DNA of 64,000 nt from Bacillus sp. OK048 (GTDB lineage: Bacteria > Bacillota > Bacilli > Bacillales > Cytobacillaceae): NCBI RefSeq assembly GCF_900103525.1, contig NZ_FNHN01000009.1:1-64000 (forward strand). Direction: 5' to 3'. Shown here piece after piece: positions 31,053 through 41,286 of the stretch; positions within the stretch are counted from its first letter, which is position 1; the number at the start of each line of letters is the position of its first letter. A model generated the notes under the pieces. It saw nothing but the letters and a program-made list of their open reading frames with translations. It was not told where the DNA came from and did no database searches. The position numbers and the translations under genes are program-made.

Positions 31053-33467
31053 TTGAAAAAACTAGTGATGATCGGGAACGGAATGGCGGGAGTTAGAACA
31101 ATTGAAGAAATTCTAAAAATCTCTCCAGAACAATTCGAAATTACCATTTTTGGACAAGAGCCATACCCAAACTACAACCGTATTAAACTATCAAATATCC
31201 TCCAAGGAGATACAAACTTCGAAGAAATTATTATCAACCCATTAGATTGGTATAAAGAAAATAACATTCAATTATTTACTGGTGAACGTGTAACTAAGAT
31301 AGATGTGGAAGCAAAGCGCGTGATTTCTGATCATGGCCGTGAAGTAGAGTATGATGAACTGATCATCGCAACAGGTTCGAACTCGTTTATGCTGCCAATT
31401 CCAGGTGCAGACAAATTGGGCGTAACCGGATTTCGTGATATAAAAGATTGTGAAATGATGATCAAATCGGCTAAAGAGTATAAAAAGGCTGTGGTAATCG
31501 GTGGTGGTCTCCTAGGACTTGAAGCAGCAAGAGGGTTACTAAATCTAGGAATGAAGGTAGATGTTGTCCATCTAATGCCGAGTCTAATGGAGCGTCAGCT
31601 AGATCCAATCGCTTCATCATTGCTAAAGGCAGAACTCGAAGCACAGGGCATGCACTTTTTAATGGAAAAAGAAACCGTTGAAATTATTGGGGATGAGCGC
31701 GTCGCTGGTCTTCGTTTTAAAGATGGGACATTCGTCCAGGCAGATCTTGTTGTAATGGCAATCGGGATTAAGTCTAACACGATGGTTGCGAAAGATAGTG
31801 GCATCTATGTTAACCGCGGAATTGTTGTGAATGACTACATGGAAACAAGTGCGCCGAATGTTTATGCGGTTGGTGAATGTGCCGAGCATAGAGAAATTGT
31901 TTACGGCTTGGTCGCGCCATTATATGAGCAGGGAAAAATGCTTGCTGAAAGAATTTGTGGCAAAGAACCTGCACCTTATGAAGGATCGGTTACCGGTACT
32001 CAGCTAAAAGTTGCTGGAGTCGACCTTTACTCTGCTGGTGAGATTTTTGAAGATGGTACAACAAAATCGATCATGGTCTACAACGAATATGAAGGTATCT
32101 ACAAAAGGGTGTTAATCCGCAATAACAGAATTGTTGGAATTGTGCTCTATGGTGACACGAAAGATAGTACAAGGCTGTTCAAGATGCTGACGAAAAAAGA
32201 AGATATCACTGGAGTATCCATTTTTGAGTCACAATGTTCAGCGGAAGGCGGAAGTGGTGATGTTGCTTCGATGCCGAATGATGAACTAGTATGCGGCTGT
32301 AACGGTGTTACCAAAGGTACAATTGTTGAGGCGATAAAAACCCAAGGGTTAACCACGCTTGATCAAGTAAGCCATTGTACAAATGCAGGTCGATCTTGTG
32401 GTCGCTGTAAACCAATGGTCAACGATATTCTTGCCTACACGCTTGGCGACCAATTTGACGCAGCGGCAGCACAAAAAACAAGTATTTGTGGCTGCACGAC
32501 CATCAGCCGAGAAGAATTGATTGCTGAAATCAAAGAAAAAGGCTTATCTAGTGTAAAAGAAGTCATGAATGTTCTAGAGTGGAAGAATGAAGAAGGATGT
32601 ACAAAATGTCGTCCAGCTATTAACTATTACCTTGGAATGATTCACATGGATGAATACAAAGATGATCGTGACTCCCGTCTTGTAAACGAGAAAATGCATG
32701 CCAATATCCAGAATGATGGAACATACTCGGTTGTGCCAAGAATGTATGGCGGTGTGACAACAGCCGCGGATTTGAAAAAAATCGCAGAGGTCGCTGAAAA
32801 ATATGAGGTACCGCTTGTAAAATTAACCGGAGGTCAGCGGATTGGTTTATTTGGAGTCAAAAAGGAAGACTTACCAAGTATGTGGGAAGAGCTAGATATG
32901 CCATCTGGCTATGCTTACGGGAAAACACTTCGTACCGTAAAAACGTGTGTGGGTGCTCAGTTCTGCCGCTATGGTACGCAGGATTCAATGGCACTAGGAA
33001 TTGAGTTGGAGAAGAAATTTGAACGTCTTGATACACCACACAAAGTAAAAATGGGTGTGTCAGCCTGCCCAAGAAACTGTTCAGAAGCAGGGATCAAGGA
33101 TATCGGTTTTGTGGGAATTGATGGCGGCTGGGAAATCTATGTTGCGGGTAACGGTGGTGTCGATCTTCGCGCTGGTGACCTATTAGCTACGGTAAAAACA
33201 GACGCTGAGGTAATGGAAATGACCAGTGCCTACCTGCAATACTATCGTGAAACTGCAAATTACCTAGAGCGTACATCTAAATGGGTAGAGCGTGTGGGCT
33301 TAGATCATGTGAAAGAAGTCTTAGCAAGTGAAGAAACAAGAAAAGCATTAAATGGGCGAATGGATCAATCGTTAAAGAAATACATTGAACCTTGGAATGA
33401 AGCGATTCAAAGTGAAAACATTAAAGATAAATACTACGCAGTTCACACTATCAAGGCAGGGGAGTGA
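31053..33467 (+). CDS. nirB: Nitrite reductase [NAD(P)H] large subunit
   Basis: Reduces nitrite to ammonium with NAD(P)H. 804 residues: N-terminal FAD/NAD domain (VMIGNGMAGVRT, VIGGGLLGLEAA), two BFD-like [2Fe-2S] segments (CGCNGVTKG from Cys414; CGCTTIS near 479), a ferredoxin-like nitrite/sulfite reductase half-domain, and 4Fe-4S/siroheme ligands Cys632, Cys638, Cys672 and Cys676 (CVGAQFC, SACPRNCSE). TTG start with AAGGAG upstream. The Fnr boxes ahead of it suggest anaerobic ammonification rather than purely assimilatory use. Equivalent to NasD. Confidence 0.95.
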   Translation: MKKLVMIGNGMAGVRTIEEILKISPEQFEITIFGQEPYPNYNRIKLSNILQGDTNFEEIIINPLDWYKENNIQLFTGERVTKIDVEAKRVISDHGREVEYDELIIATGSNSFMLPIPGADKLGVTGFRDIKDCEMMIKSAKEYKKAVVIGGGLLGLEAARGLLNLGMKVDVVHLMPSLMERQLDPIASSLLKAELEAQGMHFLMEKETVEIIGDERVAGLRFKDGTFVQADLVVMAIGIKSNTMVAKDSGIYVNRGIVVNDYMETSAPNVYAVGECAEHREIVYGLVAPLYEQGKMLAERICGKEPAPYEGSVTGTQLKVAGVDLYSAGEIFEDGTTKSIMVYNEYEGIYKRVLIRNNRIVGIVLYGDTKDSTRLFKMLTKKEDITGVSIFESQCSAEGGSGDVASMPNDELVCGCNGVTKGTIVEAIKTQGLTTLDQVSHCTNAGRSCGRCKPMVNDILAYTLGDQFDAAAAQKTSICGCTTISREELIAEIKEKGLSSVKEVMNVLEWKNEEGCTKCRPAINYYLGMIHMDEYKDDRDSRLVNEKMHANIQNDGTYSVVPRMYGGVTTAADLKKIAEVAEKYEVPLVKLTGGQRIGLFGVKKEDLPSMWEELDMPSGYAYGKTLRTVKTCVGAQFCRYGTQDSMALGIELEKKFERLDTPHKVKMGVSACPRNCSEAGIKDIGFVGIDGGWEIYVAGNGGVDLRAGDLLATVKTDAEVMEMTSAYLQYYRETANYLERTSKWVERVGLDHVKEVLASEETRKALNGRMDQSLKKYIEPWNEAIQSENIKDKYYAVHTIKAGE

Positions 33468-33473
33468 TTAAAC

Positions 33474-33797
33474 ATGATCGTAACAAAAACTCGTACTCTA
33501 GTTGCTAACTATTCTAACCTCCCAGTAAGGGCTGGCTATGCTGTTAGTGTCGATGGGATGGAAATTGCACTTTTTAAAGTAACAAATGGGACAGTATTTG
33601 GTATTGAAAACCGCAGTCCGCACCCAAAAGGCGGTGTGTTAACGGAAGGTCTCGTCAGTGGCGAATATGTTTTTTGCCCAGTCTATGATTGGAAAATCTC
33701 CTTAGCAGATGGAAAAGTTCAGGCACCAGATGAAGGGCAAGTAAAAACCTATCAGGTGGAAGTAGAGGACAATAACGTTTATATTATTATTATATAA
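33474..33797 (+). CDS. nirD: Nitrite reductase small subunit
   Basis: 107-residue NirD/NasE subunit with a Rieske-like fold. As is usual in NirD, the cluster ligands are replaced (SPHPKGG and CPVYDWK), so it should carry no Fe-S centre. It begins 7 bases behind nirB and shares its operon. Confidence 0.93.
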   Translation: MIVTKTRTLVANYSNLPVRAGYAVSVDGMEIALFKVTNGTVFGIENRSPHPKGGVLTEGLVSGEYVFCPVYDWKISLADGKVQAPDEGQVKTYQVEVEDNNVYIIII

Positions 33798-33821
33798 AGA
33801 GTTTGAAAGGATGGCTGCAGG

Positions 33822-35273
33822 ATGACAACGGGAAGAGTATCTTTAGTAGGAGCAGGGCCAGGGGACGTTCGTTTAATCACAGTAAAAGGATTAGAAGCAA
33901 TCAAGCAGGCCGAGGTCATTTTATATGACCGGCTTGCGAATCCAAAACTATTGGAGTTTGCTCCCGATAATTGCGAATTGATTTATTGCGGCAAATTACC
34001 AGACCGCCATATTCTCCGTCAAGAAAATATCAATGACCTCTTGGTAGAGAAGGCGCTGAAAGGTAAAAGAGTCGTCCGCTTAAAAGGCGGCGACCCTGGT
34101 GTGTTTGGCCGTGTTGGCGAAGAAGCAGCCGCCCTTGCTTCCTATCAAATTTCTTTTGAAATCGTGCCTGGTATTACATCGGGGATTGCAGCCCCCCTAT
34201 ATGCTGGAATTCCTGTTACCCATCGAGAACATGCGGAATCATTTGCAGTTGTCACCGCGCATGATAAATCAAACGATGGCAAGCCAATGCTTGATTGGGA
34301 AGGCCTTGTCCGTGGAGTGGATACAATTGCCTTTTACATGGGTGTCGGTAATCTCCCGTTTATCTGTGAAAATCTGATTGCGCATGGAAGACCTGCGGCC
34401 ACTCCAATTATTTTGATTCAGTGGGGAACATTTGGCCGTCAGAGAACCCTTCAAGGAACCTTAAGTGATATCTCTGAAAAAGTCCAAGAGGCTAAGTTTC
34501 GCAACCCGGCGATTATCCTTGTTGGTGATGTTATTTCTCTCCGTGAAAAAATCAGCTGGTTTGAGAAGATGCCCTTGTATGGCCGTCAAATTTTACTCGC
34601 ACGTACAAGTGAAAGTGTTAGCGGCCTGGCAAAGGAATTAATGGAAAAGGGTGCAGATGTCATTGAATTTCCAAAATGGAAAAAGACCCTTTTGCCTGTT
34701 GATTTGGGTAAAATAACAAACTACGATAAAATTTTGTTCTCATCGCCTGAGGGCGTCGGCGAATTTTTTAATGCAGTTATTGAAAAGGGAATCGATATTC
34801 GAAAAATAAAAGCCGATTTCTATGGGGGTTCTAGTAAATCTATTAAAGCCTTAAAAGAGCGTGGATTTATTGCTAGTTTAGCTACCAACATGCCAAAGCC
34901 AGGAAGTCTGCTGATTGTAGGTGACGAACGCAGATTGCATAGCGAGGTTGAAAGTGCTGACTACATGGTTACAAGTAAAAAAGAATTGGACCAGCAGTTC
35001 CTGCCAATTTTTCAACGGATGGTAGAAGAGGCAGACGTGAATACGATGGTATTCCCAAGCGCAGCTGCAGTTGGCTTATTTATCGAAAGCTTGAAGAAAT
35101 GCAGTATTAACGTCTTTGACCTTTTAAAAGAAGTGCAAGTGGTTTGCATGGGGCAGCAGTCAAAGGATGCAGTAGAATGTGCTAGACTTGTGGCAGATGG
35201 AATGCTAGAAACCGCAACGAGAGATGCATTGGTAGAATACTTAGTACAGAATCCGCTGGCTGTGGAAAGGTAG
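33822..35273 (+). CDS. cobA: Uroporphyrinogen-III C-methyltransferase with C-terminal HemD-like domain
   Basis: Makes precorrin-2, the first step to siroheme, the NirB cofactor. 483 residues, the same length as B. subtilis NasF. N-terminal SUMT domain (SLVGAGPGDVRLITVKG, RLKGGDPGVFGR, PGITSGIAAPLYAGIPVTHRE). From about residue 250 a second domain with SSPEGVGEFF and MVFPSAAAVGLF resembles uroporphyrinogen-III synthase; whether it is active is unknown. Located 24 bases after nirD in the same operon. Confidence 0.92.
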   Translation: MTTGRVSLVGAGPGDVRLITVKGLEAIKQAEVILYDRLANPKLLEFAPDNCELIYCGKLPDRHILRQENINDLLVEKALKGKRVVRLKGGDPGVFGRVGEEAAALASYQISFEIVPGITSGIAAPLYAGIPVTHREHAESFAVVTAHDKSNDGKPMLDWEGLVRGVDTIAFYMGVGNLPFICENLIAHGRPAATPIILIQWGTFGRQRTLQGTLSDISEKVQEAKFRNPAIILVGDVISLREKISWFEKMPLYGRQILLARTSESVSGLAKELMEKGADVIEFPKWKKTLLPVDLGKITNYDKILFSSPEGVGEFFNAVIEKGIDIRKIKADFYGGSSKSIKALKERGFIASLATNMPKPGSLLIVGDERRLHSEVESADYMVTSKKELDQQFLPIFQRMVEEADVNTMVFPSAAAVGLFIESLKKCSINVFDLLKEVQVVCMGQQSKDAVECARLVADGMLETATRDALVEYLVQNPLAVER

Positions 35274-35282
35274 GGTGCGTAC

Positions 35283-35912
35283 TTGAATTATCCAATTACG
35301 TTAAGACTTGCAGGTAAAAAAGTCGTGGTAGCAGGCGGTGGTAAAGTTGCCGAACGGAAAGTATCCGGATTACTTGGGACAAATGCACGGATTGTCGTGA
35401 TTAGCCCTGATATTACCGATGAACTTAACAGGCTTGCTAGTAATGGCATGATCGAGTGGCAAAAAAAATCCTTTTCTACAGAAGATATTAATGGTGCGTT
35501 GTTAATTTTTGCAGCAACGAACGACCATCAGTTGAATCAATATATAAAAACAACAACAAGTGATCAACAGCTTGTAACCATTGCCGATGACCCGGCAGGA
35601 TCGGACTTTCATGTACCCTCTCACATTCAGCGCGGACGATTGAGTATTGCGGTCTCAACAGGTGGAGCCAGTCCAACACTTGCAAAGAAAATACGAGAAC
35701 AGCTAGAACTGCAATTTGATGACCGGTTTGAAGATTATCTAGAGTTCCTTTATTCAGCTAGGCAGCGAATTTTGCAAGAAGTGAAAGATCCCTCTAGAAA
35801 AGGAAGATTAGTAACAGCCATCGTAAGTGAGCAGTTCCTAAACAGTCAAAATCGCGAAGCTGACTTTTCACTGCTAATGCAAGAAATAAATGACACAAAA
35901 AATGACGTGTGA
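35283..35912 (+). CDS. sirC: Precorrin-2 dehydrogenase (siroheme synthesis, SirC-like)
   Basis: NAD-dependent oxidation of precorrin-2 to sirohydrochlorin. 209 residues with the Rossmann motif VVVAGGGKVAERKV and the conserved STGGASPTLAKKIRE segment. TTG start. Last gene of the nirBD operon. No sirohydrochlorin ferrochelatase (SirB) is seen here, so it must be encoded elsewhere. Confidence 0.9.
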   Translation: MNYPITLRLAGKKVVVAGGGKVAERKVSGLLGTNARIVVISPDITDELNRLASNGMIEWQKKSFSTEDINGALLIFAATNDHQLNQYIKTTTSDQQLVTIADDPAGSDFHVPSHIQRGRLSIAVSTGGASPTLAKKIREQLELQFDDRFEDYLEFLYSARQRILQEVKDPSRKGRLVTAIVSEQFLNSQNREADFSLLMQEINDTKNDV

Positions 35913-35941
35913 ATCTGATCCCACACGTCATTTTGCTTTTT
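35897..35941. terminator. Bidirectional terminator between sirC and a convergent small gene
   Basis: AAAATGACGTGTG pairs perfectly with CACACGTCATTTT, and T/A runs flank both sides. It can serve both converging genes. Confidence 0.9.
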
Positions 35942-36116
35942 ACCGGTTCTGCAATGCCTTGGTATCCGTTTCTAATTGTTTTTGCAAATTTCCTATGTAA
36001 TTCATCATGGCTATTCGTACAACTGAAGGGTAGTAACGGTTGTTCAGTTCCTGTTCACATTCCTCTAAATCCATCTGTTTCACAGCAATTATTTTCGTTA
36101 ATTCTTCCGTGCTCAT
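35940..36116 (-). CDS. Small helical hypothetical protein (58 aa)
   Basis: A 58-residue, charged, probably all-helical protein beginning MSTEELTKIIAVKQMDLEE with no membrane segment or cysteine cluster. The ATG at 36116 is preceded by AGGGGGG, which supports real translation, and it converges on the sirC terminator. An upstream in-frame ATG (36152) lacks a ribosome binding site. Family not recognised. Confidence 0.65.
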   Translation of the reverse strand: MSTEELTKIIAVKQMDLEECEQELNNRYYPSVVRIAMMNYIGNLQKQLETDTKALQNR

Positions 36117-36277
36117 CGAGATTTCCCCCCTAGTATGTATCAATTTTCCCACTCTCCTAATCTATGTTTATAGTTTTAGCATGGACAACATTCTCTTAAT
36201 TTATACGTAATGATCATGGTATAAAAAGGCCATGAACGGGCTAGAAAGAAAGGTAAAAAGTAAATGAGGTTGAAAAG

Positions 36278-37327
36278 ATGAACGAAAGAGTTTTGCATAG
36301 CTATCATATCCTTGATCAATTACGTTTGCCGCATGGTTTGTATTTAGCATCTTCGTCAAAGGATTATCATTATGTATGGTTGCGAGATTCCTTTTATATG
36401 TCCCTGCCTTATTTGGAGCAACATAATCAAATTTATGAAATGACTTATCACCGGATACTGGACTTATTTAGAGAATACGAGTGGAAGTTGGATATCCATA
36501 CTGTTCAAAAGCCAAGAGAGCAATGGGAATACATTCATTCTAGATATTCAGCAATGGATGTAAGGGAAATAGATACACCGTGGGGGCATGCACAGCATGA
36601 TGCGATTGGTGCGATTCTTTGGGGGATTGGCCTCGGTTATCAAAGAGGAAAGAATATCATTCGGGATGAAAAGGATCACGAGATTGTTCAGAAACTGGTT
36701 GGCTATTTAGGGTGTGTTCAGTACTGGGAAGATGCTGATAATGGGATGTGGGAGGAATGGAGAGAGCTTCATTCGAGTTCTGTCGGGGCATGTGTGGCTG
36801 GGCTGCAAGCGGTTAGAGATATTGTTTTTGTGCCTGGCGAATGGATTACGAAAGGCTATCAAGCTCTTAGTAACCTTTTTCCACGAGAAAGCAGCGATCG
36901 TCCCTTTGATTTAGCTCAATTAAGTTTAATTTTTCCGTATCGGGTGTTGATTGGGAACGAAGCAAAGATGGTCGTTGACCAAGTGGAAACGCATCTTTTA
37001 CGTGAACGCGGGGTCATTCGCTACAAAGGAGATTCCTATTATTCCACGGTGGAACAGGAAGGAAGACATCACGATTTCCCGTTTTATTATGGTACGGAGG
37101 CCGAGTGGACATTTGGGCTTCCTTGGCTGGCGCTATGCCATTTAGAGTTAGGGAATATTGAAAAAGCAAATCATTACATCAAACAAACAGAAAAAGTGAT
37201 GCTCGCAGATGGCAGTTTACCGGAACTTTATTTTGCTAAATCTGCGGAATATAATCCCAATACCCCTTTAGGATGGGGAAGTGCCATGTATATCATGGCG
37301 AAAGAGCGATATAAACAAATCGTATAA
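36278..37327 (+). CDS. Glycoside hydrolase family 15-like protein
   Basis: 349 residues with a six-hairpin (alpha/alpha) toroid pattern like the catalytic domain of GH15 glucoamylases/trehalases: YVWLRDSFYMSLPYL, HDAIGAILWGIG, WEDADNGMWEE and the C-terminal NPNTPLGWGSAMYIMA. Full GH15 enzymes carry an extra N-terminal beta-sandwich, which is missing here. No signal peptide, so cytoplasmic. Substrate unknown. A terminator-like hairpin follows. Confidence 0.72.
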   Translation: MNERVLHSYHILDQLRLPHGLYLASSSKDYHYVWLRDSFYMSLPYLEQHNQIYEMTYHRILDLFREYEWKLDIHTVQKPREQWEYIHSRYSAMDVREIDTPWGHAQHDAIGAILWGIGLGYQRGKNIIRDEKDHEIVQKLVGYLGCVQYWEDADNGMWEEWRELHSSSVGACVAGLQAVRDIVFVPGEWITKGYQALSNLFPRESSDRPFDLAQLSLIFPYRVLIGNEAKMVVDQVETHLLRERGVIRYKGDSYYSTVEQEGRHHDFPFYYGTEAEWTFGLPWLALCHLELGNIEKANHYIKQTEKVMLADGSLPELYFAKSAEYNPNTPLGWGSAMYIMAKERYKQIV

Positions 37328-37370
37328 GCTAAAAGGGCTGTCGGAGAAATTTCCAACAGCCCTTTTAGCC
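37328..37370 (+). terminator. Hairpin terminator behind the GH15-like gene
   Basis: GCTAAAAGGGCTGT pairs perfectly with ACAGCCCTTTTAGC. The T-run lies within the stem, so it may work in both directions. Confidence 0.65.
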
Positions 37371-37554
37371 TTATGGTTATATGGAAAAAATTAACTGTCC
37401 CGAAGCTTGTTCACAACCACTAAAAAACTTCAACAGGGAAATTGTACCTATTTTTAAAAATTTTCGGAAAAATAGTTCCCTTTTTATAAAGTGTGTTATA
37501 TAATACAAAACATAACAACTGTTACTGTATTATAACAAAGAGGTGATCAAGTTC

Positions 37555-39147
37555 ATGTCGACGCAAACGACAGGTATTGAAGTAGTTGGGACGATAAAAG
37601 CCCAGTTTGATGAAATTCTTACACCAGAGGCATTGAATTTCATTGAAAAACTAGAGCGGAATTTTGGAGCAAGAAGGATTGAATTGTTACAGTTCCGGAA
37701 AAAACGCCAAGAGGAAATCAATAGCGGAAAGCTTCCAAATTTCCTCCCTGAAACAAAGCATATTCGTAATGGGGACTGGACAATTGCTCCATTGCCGAAG
37801 GACCTTCAGGATCGTCGTGTAGAGATTACTGGACCGACAGACAGAAAAATGGTCATTAATGCTCTAAATTCCGGTGCAAAGGTTTTTATGGCAGATTTTG
37901 AAGATGCTACTTCACCAACCTGGGAGAATATCGTCGAAGGACAAATCAACTTAAGAGACGCAGTAAATCGGACAATTTCCTATGAAAATCCGAATGGTAA
38001 AAAGTATGTGCTGAATGAGGAAACTGCTGTCCTGTTGGTAAGGCCGCGCGGACTTCATTTAGAGGAGAAACATGTGCTGTTTAATGGCAAGCCCATTTCT
38101 GGAAGCTTTTTTGATTTTGGAATGTACTTTTTCCATAATGTAAAAAATCTGTTGGCACAGCGAACGGGTCCATATTTCTATCTTCCAAAGCTTGAAAGTC
38201 ATTTAGAAGCACGTCTCTGGAATGATGTTTTTATTTTTACACAAAATGAGCTTGAAATTGCTCAAGGAACGATAAAAGCTACTGTTTTACTTGAAACGTT
38301 CATGGCTGCATTTGAAATGAATGAAATTCTTTTTGAATTAAAGGAACACTCAGCAGGTCTGAATTGTGGAAGATGGGATTATATTTTCAGCTATTTGAAA
38401 AAACTTCGTAACCAAAAAGATATCATTTTACCGGACCGCTCGCAGGTAACGATGACGGCACCATTTATGCGTTCTTATTCCTTACTGACCATTCAAACGT
38501 GTCACCTTAGGAAAGCCCCTGCGATTGGGGGAATGGCAGCACAAATACCAATCCGCAACAATCCAAAAGCAAACGAGGAAGCATTTGCGAAGGTTCGTGC
38601 TGACAAAGAGCGTGAAGTATACGATGGCCATGATGGTACCTGGGTAGCACACCCTGATCTTGTACCGATTGCGTTAGAAGTATTTAACCGAGAAATGCCT
38701 GTAGCAAACCAGATTCATACAACGAAACAACAAAAGATTACGATTACTGCCAGCGATTTGCTCGAAGCACCGGGCGGTAAGATTACCGAAGAAGGTGTTC
38801 GCGTTAATATCAATGTTGGGATTCAATACATTGCTTCCTGGTTATCTGGTAGAGGAGCAGCCCCAATCCATCATTTGATGGAGGACGCGGCAACAGCGGA
38901 AATTTCACGGGCGCAGTTATGGCAATGGATCCGCCACCCGAAAGGTGTGCTCGCCGATGGCAGGAAGGTAAACATCGAGATGTATGAGCAATTCAAGCTT
39001 GAGGAATTAGAAAAAATTAAGAGTGAAATTGGCTTGTCAGCCTATGAAAATGGGCGTTTCGCTGAAGCAGTTACGCTATTTGACAATTTGATTTTAAATA
39101 GTGAATTTGTAGAGTTTTTAACATTACCGGGATATGAGATTTTATAA
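37555..39147 (+). CDS. aceB: Malate synthase A
   Basis: Condenses glyoxylate and acetyl-CoA to malate in the glyoxylate shunt. 530 residues with [28 protein letters not shown], the [15 protein letters not shown] segment and [11 protein letters not shown], typical of malate synthase A. The ATG at 37555 follows AGAGGTGA; a GTG at 37543 overlaps that site and is rejected. Forms an operon with aceA. B. subtilis lacks this shunt. Confidence 0.95.
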   Translation: MSTQTTGIEVVGTIKAQFDEILTPEALNFIEKLERNFGARRIELLQFRKKRQEEINSGKLPNFLPETKHIRNGDWTIAPLPKDLQDRRVEITGPTDRKMVINALNSGAKVFMADFEDATSPTWENIVEGQINLRDAVNRTISYENPNGKKYVLNEETAVLLVRPRGLHLEEKHVLFNGKPISGSFFDFGMYFFHNVKNLLAQRTGPYFYLPKLESHLEARLWNDVFIFTQNELEIAQGTIKATVLLETFMAAFEMNEILFELKEHSAGLNCGRWDYIFSYLKKLRNQKDIILPDRSQVTMTAPFMRSYSLLTIQTCHLRKAPAIGGMAAQIPIRNNPKANEEAFAKVRADKEREVYDGHDGTWVAHPDLVPIALEVFNREMPVANQIHTTKQQKITITASDLLEAPGGKITEEGVRVNINVGIQYIASWLSGRGAAPIHHLMEDAATAEISRAQLWQWIRHPKGVLADGRKVNIEMYEQFKLEELEKIKSEIGLSAYENGRFAEAVTLFDNLILNSEFVEFLTLPGYEIL

Positions 39148-39174
39148 ATAATAGATTAATAGGAGGAATATAAA

Positions 39175-40452
39175 ATGACAAATTCAAGAGCGATGGAATT
39201 ACAAGAAAGCTGGGAGCTAGATAATCGTTGGAATGGAGTTACTAGACCATACACAGCCGAGGATGTTATCAAGCTTCGCGGTTCGTTAGATATCGAGCAT
39301 ACATTGGCTAGACGTGGGGCAGAAAAGCTGTGGAAGCAAATGCAAGAAGAGGACTATATTAATGCATTAGGTGCGCTAACTGGGAATCAAGCAGTTCAGC
39401 AGGTAAAAGCCGGATTAAAGGCAATTTATCTTAGTGGATGGCAGGTTGCAGCGGACGCCAACCTTTCTGGTCATATGTATCCGGACCAAAGCTTATATCC
39501 AGCAAACAGTGTACCGAGTGTTGTGAAGCGAATTAACCAAGCACTTCAGCGTGCAGATCAAATCACCCATTCAGAAGGTGACAACTTCATTGACTGGTTT
39601 GTTCCCATCGTAGCGGATGCAGAAGCAGGCTTTGGCGGGCAGTTAAATTGCTTTGAACTGATGAAAGGTATGATTGAAGCGGGAGCGGCAGGAGTACACT
39701 TTGAGGATCAGCTTTCTTCAGAGAAAAAATGTGGTCACTTGGGTGGTAAAGTATTATTGCCAACACAAACAGCAGTACGCAATTTAATCGCTGCTCGTTT
39801 GGCTGCGGATGTTATGGGTACACCAACCGTATTAGTTGCGCGCACGGATGCAAATGCTGCCGATTTGATTACGAGTGATATTGACATGAACGATGCTCCG
39901 TTTATCACAGGGGAGCGGACTACGGAAGGATTCTTCCGGGTAAGAGCGGGCCTTGATCAAGCAATTGCCCGTGGTCTAGCGTATGCGCCATATGCAGATC
40001 TTATTTGGTGTGAAACATCAGAGCCAAGCATTGAGGAAGCAAGACGTTTTGCAGAAGCGATCCATGAGAAGTTCCCCGGAAAAATGCTGGCTTACAATTG
40101 CTCACCATCTTTCAATTGGAAAAAGAAACTCGATCAAGAATCCATTGCAAGCTTCCAGCAAGAGCTTGGTAAAATGGGCTACAAGTTCCAATTCGTAACA
40201 CTTGCCGGTTTCCATGCCCTGAACCACAGCATGTTTGAGCTAGCCCGCGGCTATAATGAACGCGGCATGGCAGCATACTCCGAACTGCAGCAAGCTGAGT
40301 TCGACAGCGAGCAATATGGCTACACAGCAACAAGACACCAACGTGAAGTTGGTACAGGATACTTTGACCAAGTATCCATGGTCATCAGCGGCGGGACTTC
40401 CTCAACAACAGCGTTGAAAGGTTCTACTGAAGAAGAGCAATTTACAAAATAA
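39175..40452 (+). CDS. aceA: Isocitrate lyase
   Basis: Cleaves isocitrate to glyoxylate and succinate. 425 residues with the catalytic signature [11 protein letters not shown] (active-site Cys), [10 protein letters not shown] and the YNCSPSFNW segment. Preceded by TAGGAGGA, 27 bases after aceB. With aceB it bypasses the decarboxylating steps of the TCA cycle during growth on C2 compounds or fatty acids. Confidence 0.96.
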   Translation: MTNSRAMELQESWELDNRWNGVTRPYTAEDVIKLRGSLDIEHTLARRGAEKLWKQMQEEDYINALGALTGNQAVQQVKAGLKAIYLSGWQVAADANLSGHMYPDQSLYPANSVPSVVKRINQALQRADQITHSEGDNFIDWFVPIVADAEAGFGGQLNCFELMKGMIEAGAAGVHFEDQLSSEKKCGHLGGKVLLPTQTAVRNLIAARLAADVMGTPTVLVARTDANAADLITSDIDMNDAPFITGERTTEGFFRVRAGLDQAIARGLAYAPYADLIWCETSEPSIEEARRFAEAIHEKFPGKMLAYNCSPSFNWKKKLDQESIASFQQELGKMGYKFQFVTLAGFHALNHSMFELARGYNERGMAAYSELQQAEFDSEQYGYTATRHQREVGTGYFDQVSMVISGGTSSTTALKGSTEEEQFTK

Positions 40453-40469
40453 AAGTTTTAGCTATGGAC

Positions 40470-40499
40470 CCCTCTCTCTCAATGGAGAGAGGGTTTTTT
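40470..40499 (+). terminator. Terminator of the aceBA operon
   Basis: CCCTCTCTC pairs with GAGAGAGGG and is followed by TTTTTTA. Confidence 0.92.
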
Positions 40500-40653
40500 A
40501 TTGGATGTGAATGACGGGGAATAGTTGCGTATGGCGAGAAATAGTGGCGGATGAACAACAAACTCGCTCGGATAACCCTGTTCTTTTGGAAATGAACATT
40601 TTTTAGGGTATTATCATAGATAATAATAGCCCTTTTAATGGAGTTGATCTGAT

Positions 40654-41091
40654 TTGAAAAAGCCGAGTGTGGAGGAAGTCCTTCTACAGGGAATTCATGG
40701 CCCGTTAGAAACGAAGCCAGATGAAAGGCGGAAATTTTTAGGAACGTTACGTGAGCGTATCATTATTGCCCTTAAGAAAAGCCAAGTGGCAGAAGCAGAC
40801 ATATACCCGCAGGTGGAGCAGGAAATGAAAAATAACCCACAGGCTAATTTGTTTTTAAATGGTAATATGAACTATTCCAACTTATCAAAATATGTAAAAT
40901 TAGCGTCAAAGTATAATCTTGAGCATACGATCGTAACCAATAAGGAGCACGATACAGAATTGGGTTTATTGCTTGCGATGGACCATGCAATTGACAAGGC
41001 AGAAATTTATATTACAAAAAAAGCAATCAATTTACCAGAACCAAAACCCCCTAAGAGTAAGGGTCTTCTCTCAAAACTATTTAAACGTTAA
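40654..41091 (+). CDS. YueI family protein (DUF1694)
   Basis: 145 residues matching the YueI/DUF1694 family: VEEVLLQGIHGPLETKPDERRKFLG at the N-terminus, a conserved NKEHDTELGLLLAMDHAID stretch and a basic Pro/Lys-rich tail. TTG start at 40654 with TGGAG upstream. Cytoplasmic; function not established. A terminator follows. Confidence 0.82.
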   Translation: MKKPSVEEVLLQGIHGPLETKPDERRKFLGTLRERIIIALKKSQVAEADIYPQVEQEMKNNPQANLFLNGNMNYSNLSKYVKLASKYNLEHTIVTNKEHDTELGLLLAMDHAIDKAEIYITKKAINLPEPKPPKSKGLLSKLFKR

Positions 41092-41103
41092 AAGCGTAGA
41101 AAC

Positions 41104-41134
41104 AGCAGTCTAAACATATTTAGATTGCTTTTTT
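41104..41134 (+). terminator. Terminator behind yueI
   Basis: AGCAGTCTAAA pairs with TTTAGATTGCT (one mismatch) and is followed by TTTTT. The tnpB element begins within about 10 bases. Confidence 0.85.
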
Positions 41135-41243
41135 ATCGTTCCCAGACAGAAGACTCCTACCTCAAGGAATGTGAAGGGCGAAGCCCAATGAGTAGGTGGG
41201 GGATGAATGTCGTTGGCGTTAGCCAAAACGGTCCTCACTATGG

Positions 41244-41263
41244 TATAATAGGAACAAATGTTC
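41244..41263 (+). promoter_or_regulatory. tnpB -10 box with LexA-like palindrome
   Basis: TATAAT (41244-41249) is followed after two bases by GAACAAATGTTC (41252-41263). The palindrome is identical in sequence, and in distance from the -10 box, to the one at pcrA (21655-21666). The -35 region is weak. Confidence 0.6.
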
Positions 41264-41286
41264 CTGTTTGGTGAGGTGAGAAATTC

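Noticed and set aside
35909..36133. Plus-strand ORF behind sirC
   Set aside because: It runs through the terminator and antisense to the 58-aa gene, which has a much better ribosome binding site.
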